Shown: piece after piece, positions 44,689 to 52,894 of the stretch
How positions within the stretch are numbered: position 1 is the first letter of the stretch
Layout: each line of letters begins with the position of its first letter
NCBI RefSeq assembly: GCF_039631355.1
Contig: NZ_JBDIVF010000013.1
Location: 14,599-78,598, forward strand
Length of the DNA: 64,000 nt
Direction: 5' to 3'
Source of the DNA: Uliginosibacterium paludis
GTDB lineage: Bacteria; Pseudomonadota; Gammaproteobacteria; Burkholderiales; Rhodocyclaceae
The notes under the pieces: generated by a model
What the model was told of the DNA's origin: nothing
Database searches by the model: none
The model's input: the letters and a program-made list of their open reading frames with translations, nothing else
Translations under genes and position numbers: made by a program

Positions 44689-46071
44689 ATGGAAAAAATG
44701 AACCAGGATCTGCGGGTACTCAGTGCCAACCTTTCGGCCGCGGTGCGGATGAACGACGATGAAGCGATCCGCTTCGTGGACTGGGTGCGTGGTGCTGCGC
44801 CCTACTTCCACGCCTTCCGTGGCAAGACCTTCGTGCTGGCCTTCGGCGGCGAGGTGGCCCAGGCCGGCGAGCTGATGCAGGATCTCTGCCACGACTGCAA
44901 CCTGCTTGCAGCGCTGGGCGTGCGACTGGTCCTGGTGCATGGCGCGCGTCCCCAGATCGAAGCCGAGCTGACGCGCCGCGGCCAGGAGTCCCACTATCAC
45001 AACGGCGTGCGCATCACCGACGAGGCGGCGCTCGATTGCGTCAAGGCCGCGGTCGGCGTCACCCGTATCAACATCGAGGCCGCGCTCTCGCAAGGCCTGC
45101 CCAATACGCCCATGGCCGGCGCCTACATGCGCGTGACCGGCGGCAACTTCATCACCGCGCGGCCGCTGGGCGTGGTCGATGGGGTCGACTTCCAGTACAC
45201 CGGCACGGTGCGGCGCGTGATCGTCGAAGAGATCAAGGCCGACCTCGATCAGCAGAACGTGGTGCTGATTTCGAATCTGGGCGTGTCGCCCTCGGGCGAG
45301 ATCTTCAATCTCGTCATGGAAGACGTGGCCGAAGCCGTGGCGATCGCGCTGCAGGCCGAGAAGCTCATCTACCTGTGCGACGCACCGGGTCTGCTGGACG
45401 CCGAAGGCCGCCTCATCGAGGCCATCACGGCCGACGAAGCCGAGCGCAAGCTGGTGGCCGGGCTGGGGCTCACCGAAGACCTGCACCTCTTCCTGCCGCG
45501 CGCCATCAAGGCGGTCCGCAAGGGCGTGGCACGGGCTCACCTGATCGACCGCGACAAGGACGGTGGCCTGCTGCTCGAGTTCTTCACCCGCCAGGGCGTG
45601 GGCACCATGGTCAGCCGCGAGCCGCTGCACCGGGTCCGCCAGGCGCACATCGACGATGTCGCCACGCTGCTGCAATTGCTGGCGCCGCTGGAGGCCGACG
45701 GCACCCTGGTGCGCCGCGGCCGCGAGCTGATCGAGATGGAAATCGAGCGCTTCACGCTCGCCGAGCATGACGGCGTCGTGGTCGGCTGTGCTGCGCTGTA
45801 TCCCTTCGCCGAAGAGAAGATGGCCGAGATGGCTTGTCTCGCGGTCACGCCGGAGTTCCGTCGCGCCGGTCTGGGCGAGCGCCTGATGCAGCACATTTCC
45901 GACCGCGCCCGGCAGGGCGGCTTCAAGGAGCTCTTCGTGCTGACCACCCGCACCGAACACTGGTTCCGCGAGCGGGGGTTCCGCGAGGCCGGGCCGGAGG
46001 AGCTGCCGGAACGCAAGCGCGATCTCTACAACTTCCAGCGCCGCTCGAAGATCTTCATCAAGGCCCTCTGA
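44689..46071 (+). CDS. argA: N-acetylglutamate synthase
   Basis: 460 residues. Amino-acid-kinase-like domain (about 35-300; GKTFVLAFGGEVA, VLVHGARPQIEAEL) followed by a GNAT domain (about 310-455; MACLAVTPEFRRAGLGERL). This is the classical bifunctional-looking ArgA whose kinase domain binds arginine for feedback inhibition. Catalyses the first step of arginine synthesis. Second ATG at 44698 is an alternative start. Immediately downstream of rsmE. Confidence 0.95.
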   Translation: MEKMNQDLRVLSANLSAAVRMNDDEAIRFVDWVRGAAPYFHAFRGKTFVLAFGGEVAQAGELMQDLCHDCNLLAALGVRLVLVHGARPQIEAELTRRGQESHYHNGVRITDEAALDCVKAAVGVTRINIEAALSQGLPNTPMAGAYMRVTGGNFITARPLGVVDGVDFQYTGTVRRVIVEEIKADLDQQNVVLISNLGVSPSGEIFNLVMEDVAEAVAIALQAEKLIYLCDAPGLLDAEGRLIEAITADEAERKLVAGLGLTEDLHLFLPRAIKAVRKGVARAHLIDRDKDGGLLLEFFTRQGVGTMVSREPLHRVRQAHIDDVATLLQLLAPLEADGTLVRRGRELIEMEIERFTLAEHDGVVVGCAALYPFAEEKMAEMACLAVTPEFRRAGLGERLMQHISDRARQGGFKELFVLTTRTEHWFRERGFREAGPEELPERKRDLYNFQRRSKIFIKAL

Positions 46072-46076
46072 GCGCC

Positions 46077-47879
46077 GTGTTCTCCCGCCTGACCGCCCTG
46101 CTGGTTCCCGCTGTGCCAGGCCGGGCGGGCTGGCGCTTGCGCAGCAACCTGTACGCCGCGCTGTGCGGCGTTCTTGCCGGCGGCTTCGAGACCGTACTGA
46201 CATGGCGCCGGGCGGGCTTGTCCGGTGAAGGCGTGCTCGACGGCATTCCGGTGGCGATCGTCGTGGGCGTGTCGGTCAGGCTGGCTTTTGCGGCCGCACA
46301 CCGCCTCTCGGAGCAGCGGGGGCAGCATCTGCTGGCCATTCTGGACGGCGCGGAGGCCACGCCTCCGTCACCGGATCTTGGTGGTGGCTGGTCTGCGCTG
46401 GAGCACGCAGCCCGGGCGTTGCGGCTGCAGTGCGAACAGCGCGACACGCGTATTGCCGAGCTCGAACACGCCCTTGCGTTCTACCAGCCGCTTGCCGACG
46501 ACATGCCCGGCCTCGAAATGCTGTTCGATGGCGAAGGCCGCCTGATCTGGACCAATCCGGCGCTGCATTGCCTGACGGGCTATACCCGCGAGGAATGCGC
46601 CGAGGCGGGTGAAGCCGGCGTGCCCTGGGTCTATCTGCGCGATCGCCCGATGATGCGCGACCAGCTGGCGCGCACCCAGCGGGGCGAGGCCGACATGAAG
46701 GGCGCTGCCGCCGAGAGCATCGAGATGCGGGTCCAGCACCGCAACGGCACGCTGCGCTGGTATGCCTGCCGCTGGTATCCGCTGCGCGATGCGGCGGGTG
46801 TCGTGATCGGCACGCGCTTTTCGGCACGCGACGTCCAGGCGCGCAAGGATGCCGAGCTCAAGCTGCTCGAAAACCTTGCCGCCCTGCGACGGGCCCAGGC
46901 ACTCAAGGAACATTACCTGGGCCGGAGTAATGACGAACGCATGCGCCTTGGTGTGCTCCTCGACATCGTCCGGCTCGGCATCCTGTTCATCGATGACGAT
47001 CACCGGGTGATCTACGCCAACCAGGCCTGTGCCGACATCTGGCGACTCGGTCACCGCGACGCATTGATGGGCGTGCGGGTCGAACAGCTTGTCGACCAGA
47101 CGCGTTCCCAGCGTGCCGATGAAGAGGCGCACCTGCGCCATGTCCGTGAAATGCTGCATCAGGGCGTGGCCGAGACGCGCTATCTGATCCAGTGCGTCGA
47201 TGGTCGCGTGATTGATGAACGCAGCGCCATCGTCCGGGCGGCGGATGATGGCAGCAGCATTGGCCGGGTCTGGATCTTCGAGGACATCAGCGAACAGCTG
47301 CGCCTGCAGGCCACGCTGGCCGGCATGGCTGAGCGCGACGCACTGACCGGCGCCTACAACCGGGGCCGCTTCGAGGAGGATTTCGACCGCATGCTGGCAG
47401 ATGCCGCACGCCATGGTGATTCGGTCGGCCTGCTGTGCTTCGGCGTCGACAACTTCGATGAGGTCGTTCGCCATCACGGCTGGGCGGCCGGAGACCGCCT
47501 CCTGCAGCGCGTGGCGACCGTGTCCGGCTCCAGCCTGCGTCGCAACGAACTGCTGTTCCGCACCGGACCGGCGACGTTTGCCGTCCTGCTCAGCCGGACT
47601 TCACCGCTGAGCATGAATCATCTGGTCGAGCGCATGGCCCTGCGAACGCGGGGCGGCAGTGTGGCGAGCGAGATCGACGCGGAGCTGAGCTATGGCATGG
47701 CCCTCACGCCCGAGCATGGCCGGGACGCGGCGCAACTGCTGCGTGCCGCCACCCAGGCGCGAAGCCGCGCCCGCACGCAGGGCACGCATCACTGGTGCAT
47801 GGCCTTGCCCGGCGAGGGGGAAGATGAGGGATACTTCGCGGCCAGACATTTTCCGCCCGCACCGGGAACCCTCCAGTGA
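46077..47879 (+). CDS. Membrane PAS-PAS protein with degenerate GGDEF domain
   Basis: 600 residues from a GTG 5 nt after argA. Two likely membrane helices near the N-terminus (YAALCGVLAGGFETVL and VAIVVGVSVRLAFAAA, about 25-75), two PAS domains (about 140-260 and 300-410), then a GGDEF-like domain opening RDALTGAYNRGRFEED. The active loop reads FRTGPATF instead of RxGGDEF and the I-site position is RRNE, so it should not make c-di-GMP; it may be a receptor or scaffold. FGVDNFDEV keeps the metal Asp. The frame is open further upstream inside argA, but that part is shadow. Confidence 0.82.
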   Translation: MFSRLTALLVPAVPGRAGWRLRSNLYAALCGVLAGGFETVLTWRRAGLSGEGVLDGIPVAIVVGVSVRLAFAAAHRLSEQRGQHLLAILDGAEATPPSPDLGGGWSALEHAARALRLQCEQRDTRIAELEHALAFYQPLADDMPGLEMLFDGEGRLIWTNPALHCLTGYTREECAEAGEAGVPWVYLRDRPMMRDQLARTQRGEADMKGAAAESIEMRVQHRNGTLRWYACRWYPLRDAAGVVIGTRFSARDVQARKDAELKLLENLAALRRAQALKEHYLGRSNDERMRLGVLLDIVRLGILFIDDDHRVIYANQACADIWRLGHRDALMGVRVEQLVDQTRSQRADEEAHLRHVREMLHQGVAETRYLIQCVDGRVIDERSAIVRAADDGSSIGRVWIFEDISEQLRLQATLAGMAERDALTGAYNRGRFEEDFDRMLADAARHGDSVGLLCFGVDNFDEVVRHHGWAAGDRLLQRVATVSGSSLRRNELLFRTGPATFAVLLSRTSPLSMNHLVERMALRTRGGSVASEIDAELSYGMALTPEHGRDAAQLLRAATQARSRARTQGTHHWCMALPGEGEDEGYFAARHFPPAPGTLQ

Positions 47880-48079
47880 GTCACGACACGCCCCGCAAAC
47901 CTCGCGAAGTGCCTTGCCCGACCTGTGGCAAGCCTGCGCTCTTCGTGCCCGAAAACCGTTTCCGCCCCTTCTGTTCGGAGCGCTGCAAGCTCATCGACAT
48001 TGGTGCCTGGGCCTCCGGCGCCTATGTGGTGCCGGGCCAGGAAGAGCCGCTGTCCGACGAGACGCCGCCGCGCAACTGA
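47876..48079 (+). CDS. yacG: DNA gyrase inhibitor YacG
   Basis: 67 residues. Zinc-binding Cys4 motif CPTCG...CSERCK (CxxC-x19-CxxxC), then LIDIGAWASGAYVVPG, diagnostic of YacG. The GTG start overlaps the preceding stop by 4 nt. It binds GyrB and blocks DNA binding in E. coli. The repeat array lies downstream. Confidence 0.92.
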   Translation: MSHDTPRKPREVPCPTCGKPALFVPENRFRPFCSERCKLIDIGAWASGAYVVPGQEEPLSDETPPRN

Positions 48080-48225
48080 ATCGGCTTTCGTCTTGCCGAG
48101 CCGTTGCATCGAGCCCCGTCCTGGAGCCGCGTCGCCTTTGCTTGCGAGCCCGGTACGACACGCTTTGCTGCGCTCCGGGCGCCCTGCGAAACACGCATCC
48201 TCTTGTGCACTCAGTACACCGGCAT

Positions 48226-48379
48226 GTAGGGCGCATTGAGCACAGCGAACTGCGCCGCATGGGCGAGAAGAATGCCGCAAGGCGTTTTCCCGAGGAGCCT
48301 TGCGGTGGGCATGGAGGGCTCATGTGCTGGTGATGCTCCGGCTGTTTCGGCGCGCTTCGCTACGCTCAGTGCGCCCTAC
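48226..48379. repeat. 158-bp-type element, copy 1 (154 bp, divergent)
   Basis: Same termini as the other copies (GTAGGGCGCATTGAGC... and ...GTGCGCCCTAC), but the interior differs and is 4 bp shorter. Termini form an imperfect inverted repeat of about 32 bp, so the unit resembles a non-autonomous MITE. Confidence 0.75.
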
Positions 48380-48408
48380 GGCAGACCCAAGGCGCATCAT
48401 CCTGCAAT

Positions 48409-48450
48409 CCCAGCACCCAGCACCCAGCACCCAGCACCCAGCACCCAGCA
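48409..48450. repeat. CCCAGCA heptamer microsatellite, 6 copies
   Basis: Exactly six tandem CCCAGCA units in the spacer after the first element. The next spacers carry about two and three units, and spacer lengths (72, 44, 51 nt) differ by whole multiples of seven. Confidence 0.9.
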
Positions 48451-48451
48451 C

Positions 48452-48609
48452 GTAGGGCGCATTGAGCGCAGCGAACTGCGCCGCATGCGTGAGCACGAAT
48501 GCGGTGGTGAGTTTTCTTCCGGCGCTTCGCAGCGGGTGCGGAAGGCCGGACGTGTCGGTGATGCGAAATGACTGCTTCGGCGCGCTTCGCTTCGCTCAGG
48601 GCGCCCTAC
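48452..48609. repeat. 158-bp MITE-like element, copy 2
   Basis: Begins GTAGGGCGCATTGAGCGCAG, ends TCAGGGCGCCCTAC; the ends are imperfect inverted repeats. Short ORFs here are repeat-derived and shared between copies, so not credited as genes. Confidence 0.85.
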
Positions 48610-48653
48610 GGCAGACCCAAGGCGCATCATCCTGCACTCTCAGCACCCAGCAC

Positions 48654-48811
48654 GTAGGGCGCATTGAGCGCAGCGAACTGCGCCGCATGCGTGAGCACGA
48701 ATGCGGTGGTGCGTTTCCTTCCGGAGCTTCGCGGCGGGTGCGGAAGGTCGGACGTGTCGGTGATGCGCACTGGCTGCTTCGGCGCGCTTCGCTTCGCTCA
48801 GGGCGCCCTAC
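48654..48811. repeat. 158-bp MITE-like element, copy 3
   Basis: Nearly identical to copy 2 and of exactly equal length, with the same termini. The spacer before it is 44 nt. Confidence 0.85.
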
Positions 48812-48862
48812 GGCAGACCCAGGGCGCATCATCCTGCACTCCCAGCACCCAGCACCCAGCAC

Positions 48863-49020
48863 GTAGGGCGCATTGAGCACAGCGAACTGCGCCGCATGCG
48901 TGAGCAGGAATGCGGTGGTGCGTTTCCTTCCGGCGCTTCGCGGCGGGTGCGGAAGGCCGGACGTGTCGGTGATGCGCAATGGCTGCTTCGGCGCGCTTCG
49001 CTTCGCTCAGGGCGCCCTAC
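48863..49020. repeat. 158-bp MITE-like element, copy 4
   Basis: Same length and termini as copies 2 and 3. It ends 12 nt before the stop of the Nudix-ThiE gene, so the array fills the whole gap between yacG and that gene (48080-49032); I see no real gene in this gap. Confidence 0.85.
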
Positions 49021-49032
49021 GAAACTCAGCAC

Positions 49033-49968
49033 TCAGTTCCAAGCCCCGCGAATCATGGCGATGCCATGTGCGCCGTGGCTGCGGGCGAGTTCCATGTCTT
49101 CGGGGCGCAGGCCGCCAATGGCCAGCACCGGCATCGGCAGGTCGGCGATGAGCTCGCCGAATCGGCTCCAGCCCAGATCGGCCTGACCGGGGTGGGTCGG
49201 GGTCTGCAGCACATGGCCCAGCAGCGCGTAATCGAGCCCCAGTGTCGCAGCATGTTCGAGTTCGGCGCGCGTGTGGCAGGAGGCTCCTACCCATTCGCCT
49301 TCGGGCCGTTGCGCGCATTGCATCAGCAGGCGGGCGGGCAGATGCAGGCCCCGGGCCGGCGCGAATCCTTCCGGCAGTTCGGCCGCGTTCAGGCTGCACA
49401 GCGCACCGGCTGCCGCGCAGCGGTTTTCCACTTCACGCATGAAGGCCGTGCGTTCGGCGAGCGGCATGTCGGGTTCGCGCACCTGTACCCATTTGAGGCC
49501 CGCGGCCAGGGCGCGGTCGAGCGCTGCGAGCTGGGGGGCGATACCGACTTGGGCGGCCTGGGTCACGCCCATCGCGCGCGGCAGGCGCAGGGCCTTCAGG
49601 ATGGGGCCGTTGGCTGGCAGCATGGGGCCGACTTCGAGTGATTCGGCACGCTGCCAGGCCAGCGCGGCGTGCACATGGGTCTGCAGTTCGCCATGCCAGC
49701 GCGGGACTTCGAAGAAATGCAGATTCACATGAGCGTGCTCGTAGACATGCTCGCGCGTCAGCCAGGGATGGGCGGCTTCCACCGTGATGCCCAGTTCCTC
49801 CTGCAGTTCGCGCACCAGCGCTTCGTGTGGCGTTTCGCCCGGCTCGACCTTGCCGCCGGGAAATTCCCAGTAGCCGGTGTAATAGGTTTCGGGCGCGCGC
49901 TGGCCCAGCAGGAAGCTGCCGTCGGGGCGGGTGATGATGGCAGCGGCAACATGAACGATCTTCTTCAT
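49033..49968 (-). CDS. Nudix hydrolase fused to ThiE-like domain
   Basis: 311 residues. N-terminal MutT-type Nudix domain with the box GGKVEPGETPHEALVRELQEELG (Gx5Ex7REUxEEU, about 38-60) and C-terminal thiamine-phosphate-synthase-like barrel (about 130-311; WVQVREPDM, ASCHTRAELEHA, VLAIGGLRPEDM). The first domain should hydrolyse oxidised nucleotides such as 8-oxo-dGTP; the second may be non-catalytic. This fusion recurs in proteobacteria near secA-coaE-yacG. The 3' end abuts the repeat array. Confidence 0.93.
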   Translation of the reverse strand: MKKIVHVAAAIITRPDGSFLLGQRAPETYYTGYWEFPGGKVEPGETPHEALVRELQEELGITVEAAHPWLTREHVYEHAHVNLHFFEVPRWHGELQTHVHAALAWQRAESLEVGPMLPANGPILKALRLPRAMGVTQAAQVGIAPQLAALDRALAAGLKWVQVREPDMPLAERTAFMREVENRCAAAGALCSLNAAELPEGFAPARGLHLPARLLMQCAQRPEGEWVGASCHTRAELEHAATLGLDYALLGHVLQTPTHPGQADLGWSRFGELIADLPMPVLAIGGLRPEDMELARSHGAHGIAMIRGAWN

Positions 49969-49983
49969 CGGAATCTCTGTGTG

Positions 49984-50685
49984 TCAGGCGGGGGTAGAGG
50001 GACTGCCGACAAGGCAGACCTGGCGGGCATGAATGTCGTCGAGCGCGTCGAGGATCAGCGCCTTACCGTCGATCTCCGCGGCGGCCATCGTGTCGCGGAT
50101 CAGCGCCGGCGTGAGCGCTTCGAGCGCGGGCAGCGAGACCGGGGCATAGGAAAGATGCCAGGGCTCGACATGCAGGCCGCCGCGTTCGATGTCATAGGGG
50201 CGAAAGAAGCCGAAGCGCGCCATGTTGCGGTCCAGCCAGTCGCTGAGGAAGGCGAAGATGCCATTGGCCGCGTATTCCTCCGGCAGGAGCTGGAGCTGGT
50301 AGCCCTCCGGCATGGCGGCGAGATCGAAGACATCGAACTCGCTGCCCCAGTGATGGCGGCTGGCGCCGGGCAGGGCGGACCATTCCAGGATCGCGCTCAT
50401 GCGGCGCGGCTCGTCCAGACGGTCGTAATCCATCGGCTGGCCTGCCGCGTCGTAGAGCGTGCGCTCGCCGCGCCACTTGGCCTGCCAGATCCGCTTCTGG
50501 CCGTTGAAATCACGGAAGGCGCTGGCTACGCGCAGATCGATGCGTTCGGACGCTGCGGATTCACGCATTTTCAGGAAGGCGAGCGCGGCTTCCGGATGGG
50601 CGCGGAAGCTGCTGCCATCGCTGAAGCTGAATTCGCGCACATGGCTGCTGCTGCGTCCGGTGAGCTGATCGGCGTCCAGCACCAT
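49984..50685 (-). CDS. D-alanyl-D-alanine carboxypeptidase-like M15 peptidase
   Basis: 233 residues from MVLDADQLTGRSSSHV. M15B zinc motifs: SRHHWGSEFDV (SxHxxGxxxD, about residues 115-125) and EPWHLSY with the final His ligand (about 185). VanY-type enzymes trim peptidoglycan stem peptides. No signal peptide is visible, which is unusual for a wall enzyme. Starts 4 nt after the DUF815 stop. Confidence 0.85.
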   Translation of the reverse strand: MVLDADQLTGRSSSHVREFSFSDGSSFRAHPEAALAFLKMRESAASERIDLRVASAFRDFNGQKRIWQAKWRGERTLYDAAGQPMDYDRLDEPRRMSAILEWSALPGASRHHWGSEFDVFDLAAMPEGYQLQLLPEEYAANGIFAFLSDWLDRNMARFGFFRPYDIERGGLHVEPWHLSYAPVSLPALEALTPALIRDTMAAAEIDGKALILDALDDIHARQVCLVGSPSTPA

Positions 50686-50689
50686 GCTC

Positions 50690-51559
50690 TCAGCCTTCCA
50701 GCCGGCCGGCGTAGTCGCGCGCGAATTGCCAGGCCACGCGGCCGGTGCGCGAAGCGCGTAGCTGCGACCAGAGCAGCGCTTCATGACGGATGCCGTCGTC
50801 CCACGCGGCGAGATCGACGCCGAACACCGCCAGCCAGTGGCGCACGATGTCGAGATACTCGTCCTGATTGAAGCTGTAGAAGCTGACCCACAGACCGAAA
50901 CGCTCGGAGAGCGAGACCTTCTCCTCCACCGCTTCGCCCGGATGCAGCTCGCCTTCGCCGTGGCGGGTCTGCAGGTTTTCCGAGAAGTATTCCGGCATCA
51001 GGTGACGGCGATTGCTGGTGGCATAGATCAGCACATTGTCGGGCACGGCGGAAAAGCTGCCGTCGAGCACGCTCTTGAGCGCCTTGTAGGCCGGCTCGCC
51101 GTCTTCGAAGGAGAGATCGTCGCAGAACAGGATGAAGCGCTCCGGCCGCTCGGCGACCAGATCAACGATGTGAGGCAGGTCGACGAGATCGGCCTTGTCG
51201 ACTTCGATCACCCGGAGGCCTTGTCCGGAATATTCATTCAGCATGGCGCGGACCAGCGTGCTCTTGCCGGTGCCGCGTGCGCCGGTGAGCAGCACGTTGT
51301 TCGCTCGGCGCCCCGCGACGAACTGGCGCGTATTGGCATTCACGCGCTGTTTCTGGTCATCGATGTCGCGGAGGTCATCGAGCCGCACAGGCTGCAGGTG
51401 ATGCAGGGCCTCGAGCCAGCCGCGGCCCTGGCGGGTGCGCCAGCGGTGGGCCAGCGCGCTCCAGTCGGTGGCCGGCGTGGCCGGCGGCAGCAGGGATTCG
51501 ACCCGGCTCAGGAGCTGTTCGGCGCGGACGACGAGGCGCTGCAGATCGTCTGGATTCAT
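50690..51559 (-). CDS. DUF815 AAA ATPase
   Basis: 289 residues. Conserved DUF815 block LHHLQPVRLDDLRDIDDQK, Walker A LLTGARGTGKSTLVRA (about 90-105), Walker B ILFCDDLSFEDGE, sensor-1 IYATSNRRHLMPE and the C-terminal YLDIVRHWL. These soluble AAA proteins have no established function. It is transcribed just ahead of the M15 peptidase, so the two may form an operon. Confidence 0.9.
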   Translation of the reverse strand: MNPDDLQRLVVRAEQLLSRVESLLPPATPATDWSALAHRWRTRQGRGWLEALHHLQPVRLDDLRDIDDQKQRVNANTRQFVAGRRANNVLLTGARGTGKSTLVRAMLNEYSGQGLRVIEVDKADLVDLPHIVDLVAERPERFILFCDDLSFEDGEPAYKALKSVLDGSFSAVPDNVLIYATSNRRHLMPEYFSENLQTRHGEGELHPGEAVEEKVSLSERFGLWVSFYSFNQDEYLDIVRHWLAVFGVDLAAWDDGIRHEALLWSQLRASRTGRVAWQFARDYAGRLEG

Positions 51560-51590
51560 GATTTCGGCGCTTGGGGAGAGAGCGGGCAAG

Positions 51591-51596
51591 TATACT
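51591..51596 (+). promoter_or_regulatory. Likely -10 box for mltA
   Basis: TATACT 30 nt before the mltA ATG in the short divergent gap. No strong -35 is seen. Confidence 0.35.
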
Positions 51597-51625
51597 TCCC
51601 GCTTCCGTCCATGAGGGTGACCGGC

Positions 51626-52885
51626 ATGAAGCGATTCGGGGGCTTGGTGTTTTTCGTTCTGGCAGCGTGCAGTACGCAGCCCCCTGCACCGGTCCTGCCG
51701 GCTGCCCCGATGCCTCCGGCGGCAAGCCCCGTCGATGCGAGCAGCTGCCCGGTGACGCCGGTCTGCCCGGTGAAACCGGAAACCCCGCCCGAGGCGCCGC
51801 CCGCGCCGGCCTATGTGGCGGCCGAGTGGGAGGCCTTGCCGCAGTGGCGCAGTGATCGCATCGAAGAGGCCTGGCCCGGCCTGATCGCCTCTTGCAAGGC
51901 GATGCGTGCGCCGACGATCAAGGCGGCCTGGCAGGAGGTCTGTGACGCGGCGCGGGCGCTGGGCGACAAGCCGGGCGCCGAAGCCATGCGCAGCTTTGTC
52001 GAATCCCGCCTGCGGCCGCTGGAGCTCAACAATGCCGATGGCACGAAGGAAGGCCTGATTACCGGTTACTACGAGCCGCTGATTCTGGGCAGCCGCTGGA
52101 AGAGCGCGAAGAACGCGGTGCCGGTGCATGCGGTGCCGGACGATCTGCTGCAGCTCGACTTGGGCGAGGTCTATCCGGAAACGAAAACCCTGCGCCTGCG
52201 TGGCCGCATCGAGGGCCGCAAGGTGCTGCCCTACTGGTCGCGGGCGCAGATCGAAGCGAAGGGCGACGCTTTTCCGGCCAAGGTACTGCTGTGGGCGCAG
52301 GACCCGATCGATTTCTTCTTCCTGCAGGTGCAGGGCTCGGGTCAGGTGCAGCTCTCCGACGGCAGCCGCGTGCGCATCGCCTATGCCGACCAGAATGGCC
52401 ACCCCTACAAATCCATCGGCCGCTGGCTGATCGACCAGGGCGAGCTGACACTGCCGCAGGCGAGCGCGCAGGGCATCCAGAAATGGGCGCGCGAGAATCC
52501 GCAGCGACTCTCCGAGCTGCTCAATGTGAATCCGAGCTATGTGTTCTTCCGTGAGGAAGCCAGCAATGGCGAGGGGCCCAAGGGCTCGCTGGGCGTGCCG
52601 CTGACGGCTGCGCGCGCGATCGCGGTGGATCCGCGCAGCATTCCGCTGGGTGTGCCGGTGTTCATCAGCTTCACGATGCCGGACGGCAAGCCGATGCAGC
52701 GTCTGGTGATGGCGCAGGATACCGGCGGCGCGATCCGCGGCCGGGTTCGCGCAGACTTCTTCTGGGGCTTCGGCGCCGAGGCCGGCAAGCTGGCCGGGCA
52801 GATGCGCCAGCAGGGCCGGATCTGGGTGCTGTGGCCCAAGGATGCGCCGCTGCCGGTGGTCGACGGCGTGAAACCGGCTGCCTGA
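51626..52885 (+). CDS. mltA: Membrane-bound lytic murein transglycosylase A
   Basis: 419 residues from MKRFGGLVFFVLAACSTQP, a lipoprotein signal with lipobox LAAC. A Pro/Ala-rich linker precedes the MltA barrel (about 140-300; GLITGYYEPLILGSR, FFLQVQGSGQVQL) and the 3D domain with the catalytic Asp in MAQDTGGAIRGRVRADFFWG. Cleaves peptidoglycan, leaving 1,6-anhydroMurNAc ends. An ATG 15 nt upstream is possible, but AGGGTGA favours this one. Confidence 0.95.
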   Translation: MKRFGGLVFFVLAACSTQPPAPVLPAAPMPPAASPVDASSCPVTPVCPVKPETPPEAPPAPAYVAAEWEALPQWRSDRIEEAWPGLIASCKAMRAPTIKAAWQEVCDAARALGDKPGAEAMRSFVESRLRPLELNNADGTKEGLITGYYEPLILGSRWKSAKNAVPVHAVPDDLLQLDLGEVYPETKTLRLRGRIEGRKVLPYWSRAQIEAKGDAFPAKVLLWAQDPIDFFFLQVQGSGQVQLSDGSRVRIAYADQNGHPYKSIGRWLIDQGELTLPQASAQGIQKWARENPQRLSELLNVNPSYVFFREEASNGEGPKGSLGVPLTAARAIAVDPRSIPLGVPVFISFTMPDGKPMQRLVMAQDTGGAIRGRVRADFFWGFGAEAGKLAGQMRQQGRIWVLWPKDAPLPVVDGVKPAA

Positions 52886-52894
52886 TAGCGCAGA

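Noticed and set aside
48226..49020. CRISPR array
   Set aside because: Repeats are 158 bp with near-identical spacers carrying heptamers, and no cas genes are present.
48462..49186. Several short ORFs sharing peptides such as SAANCAACVSTNA
   Set aside because: They are translations of the tandem 158-bp repeats, appear on both strands, and lack ribosome sites.
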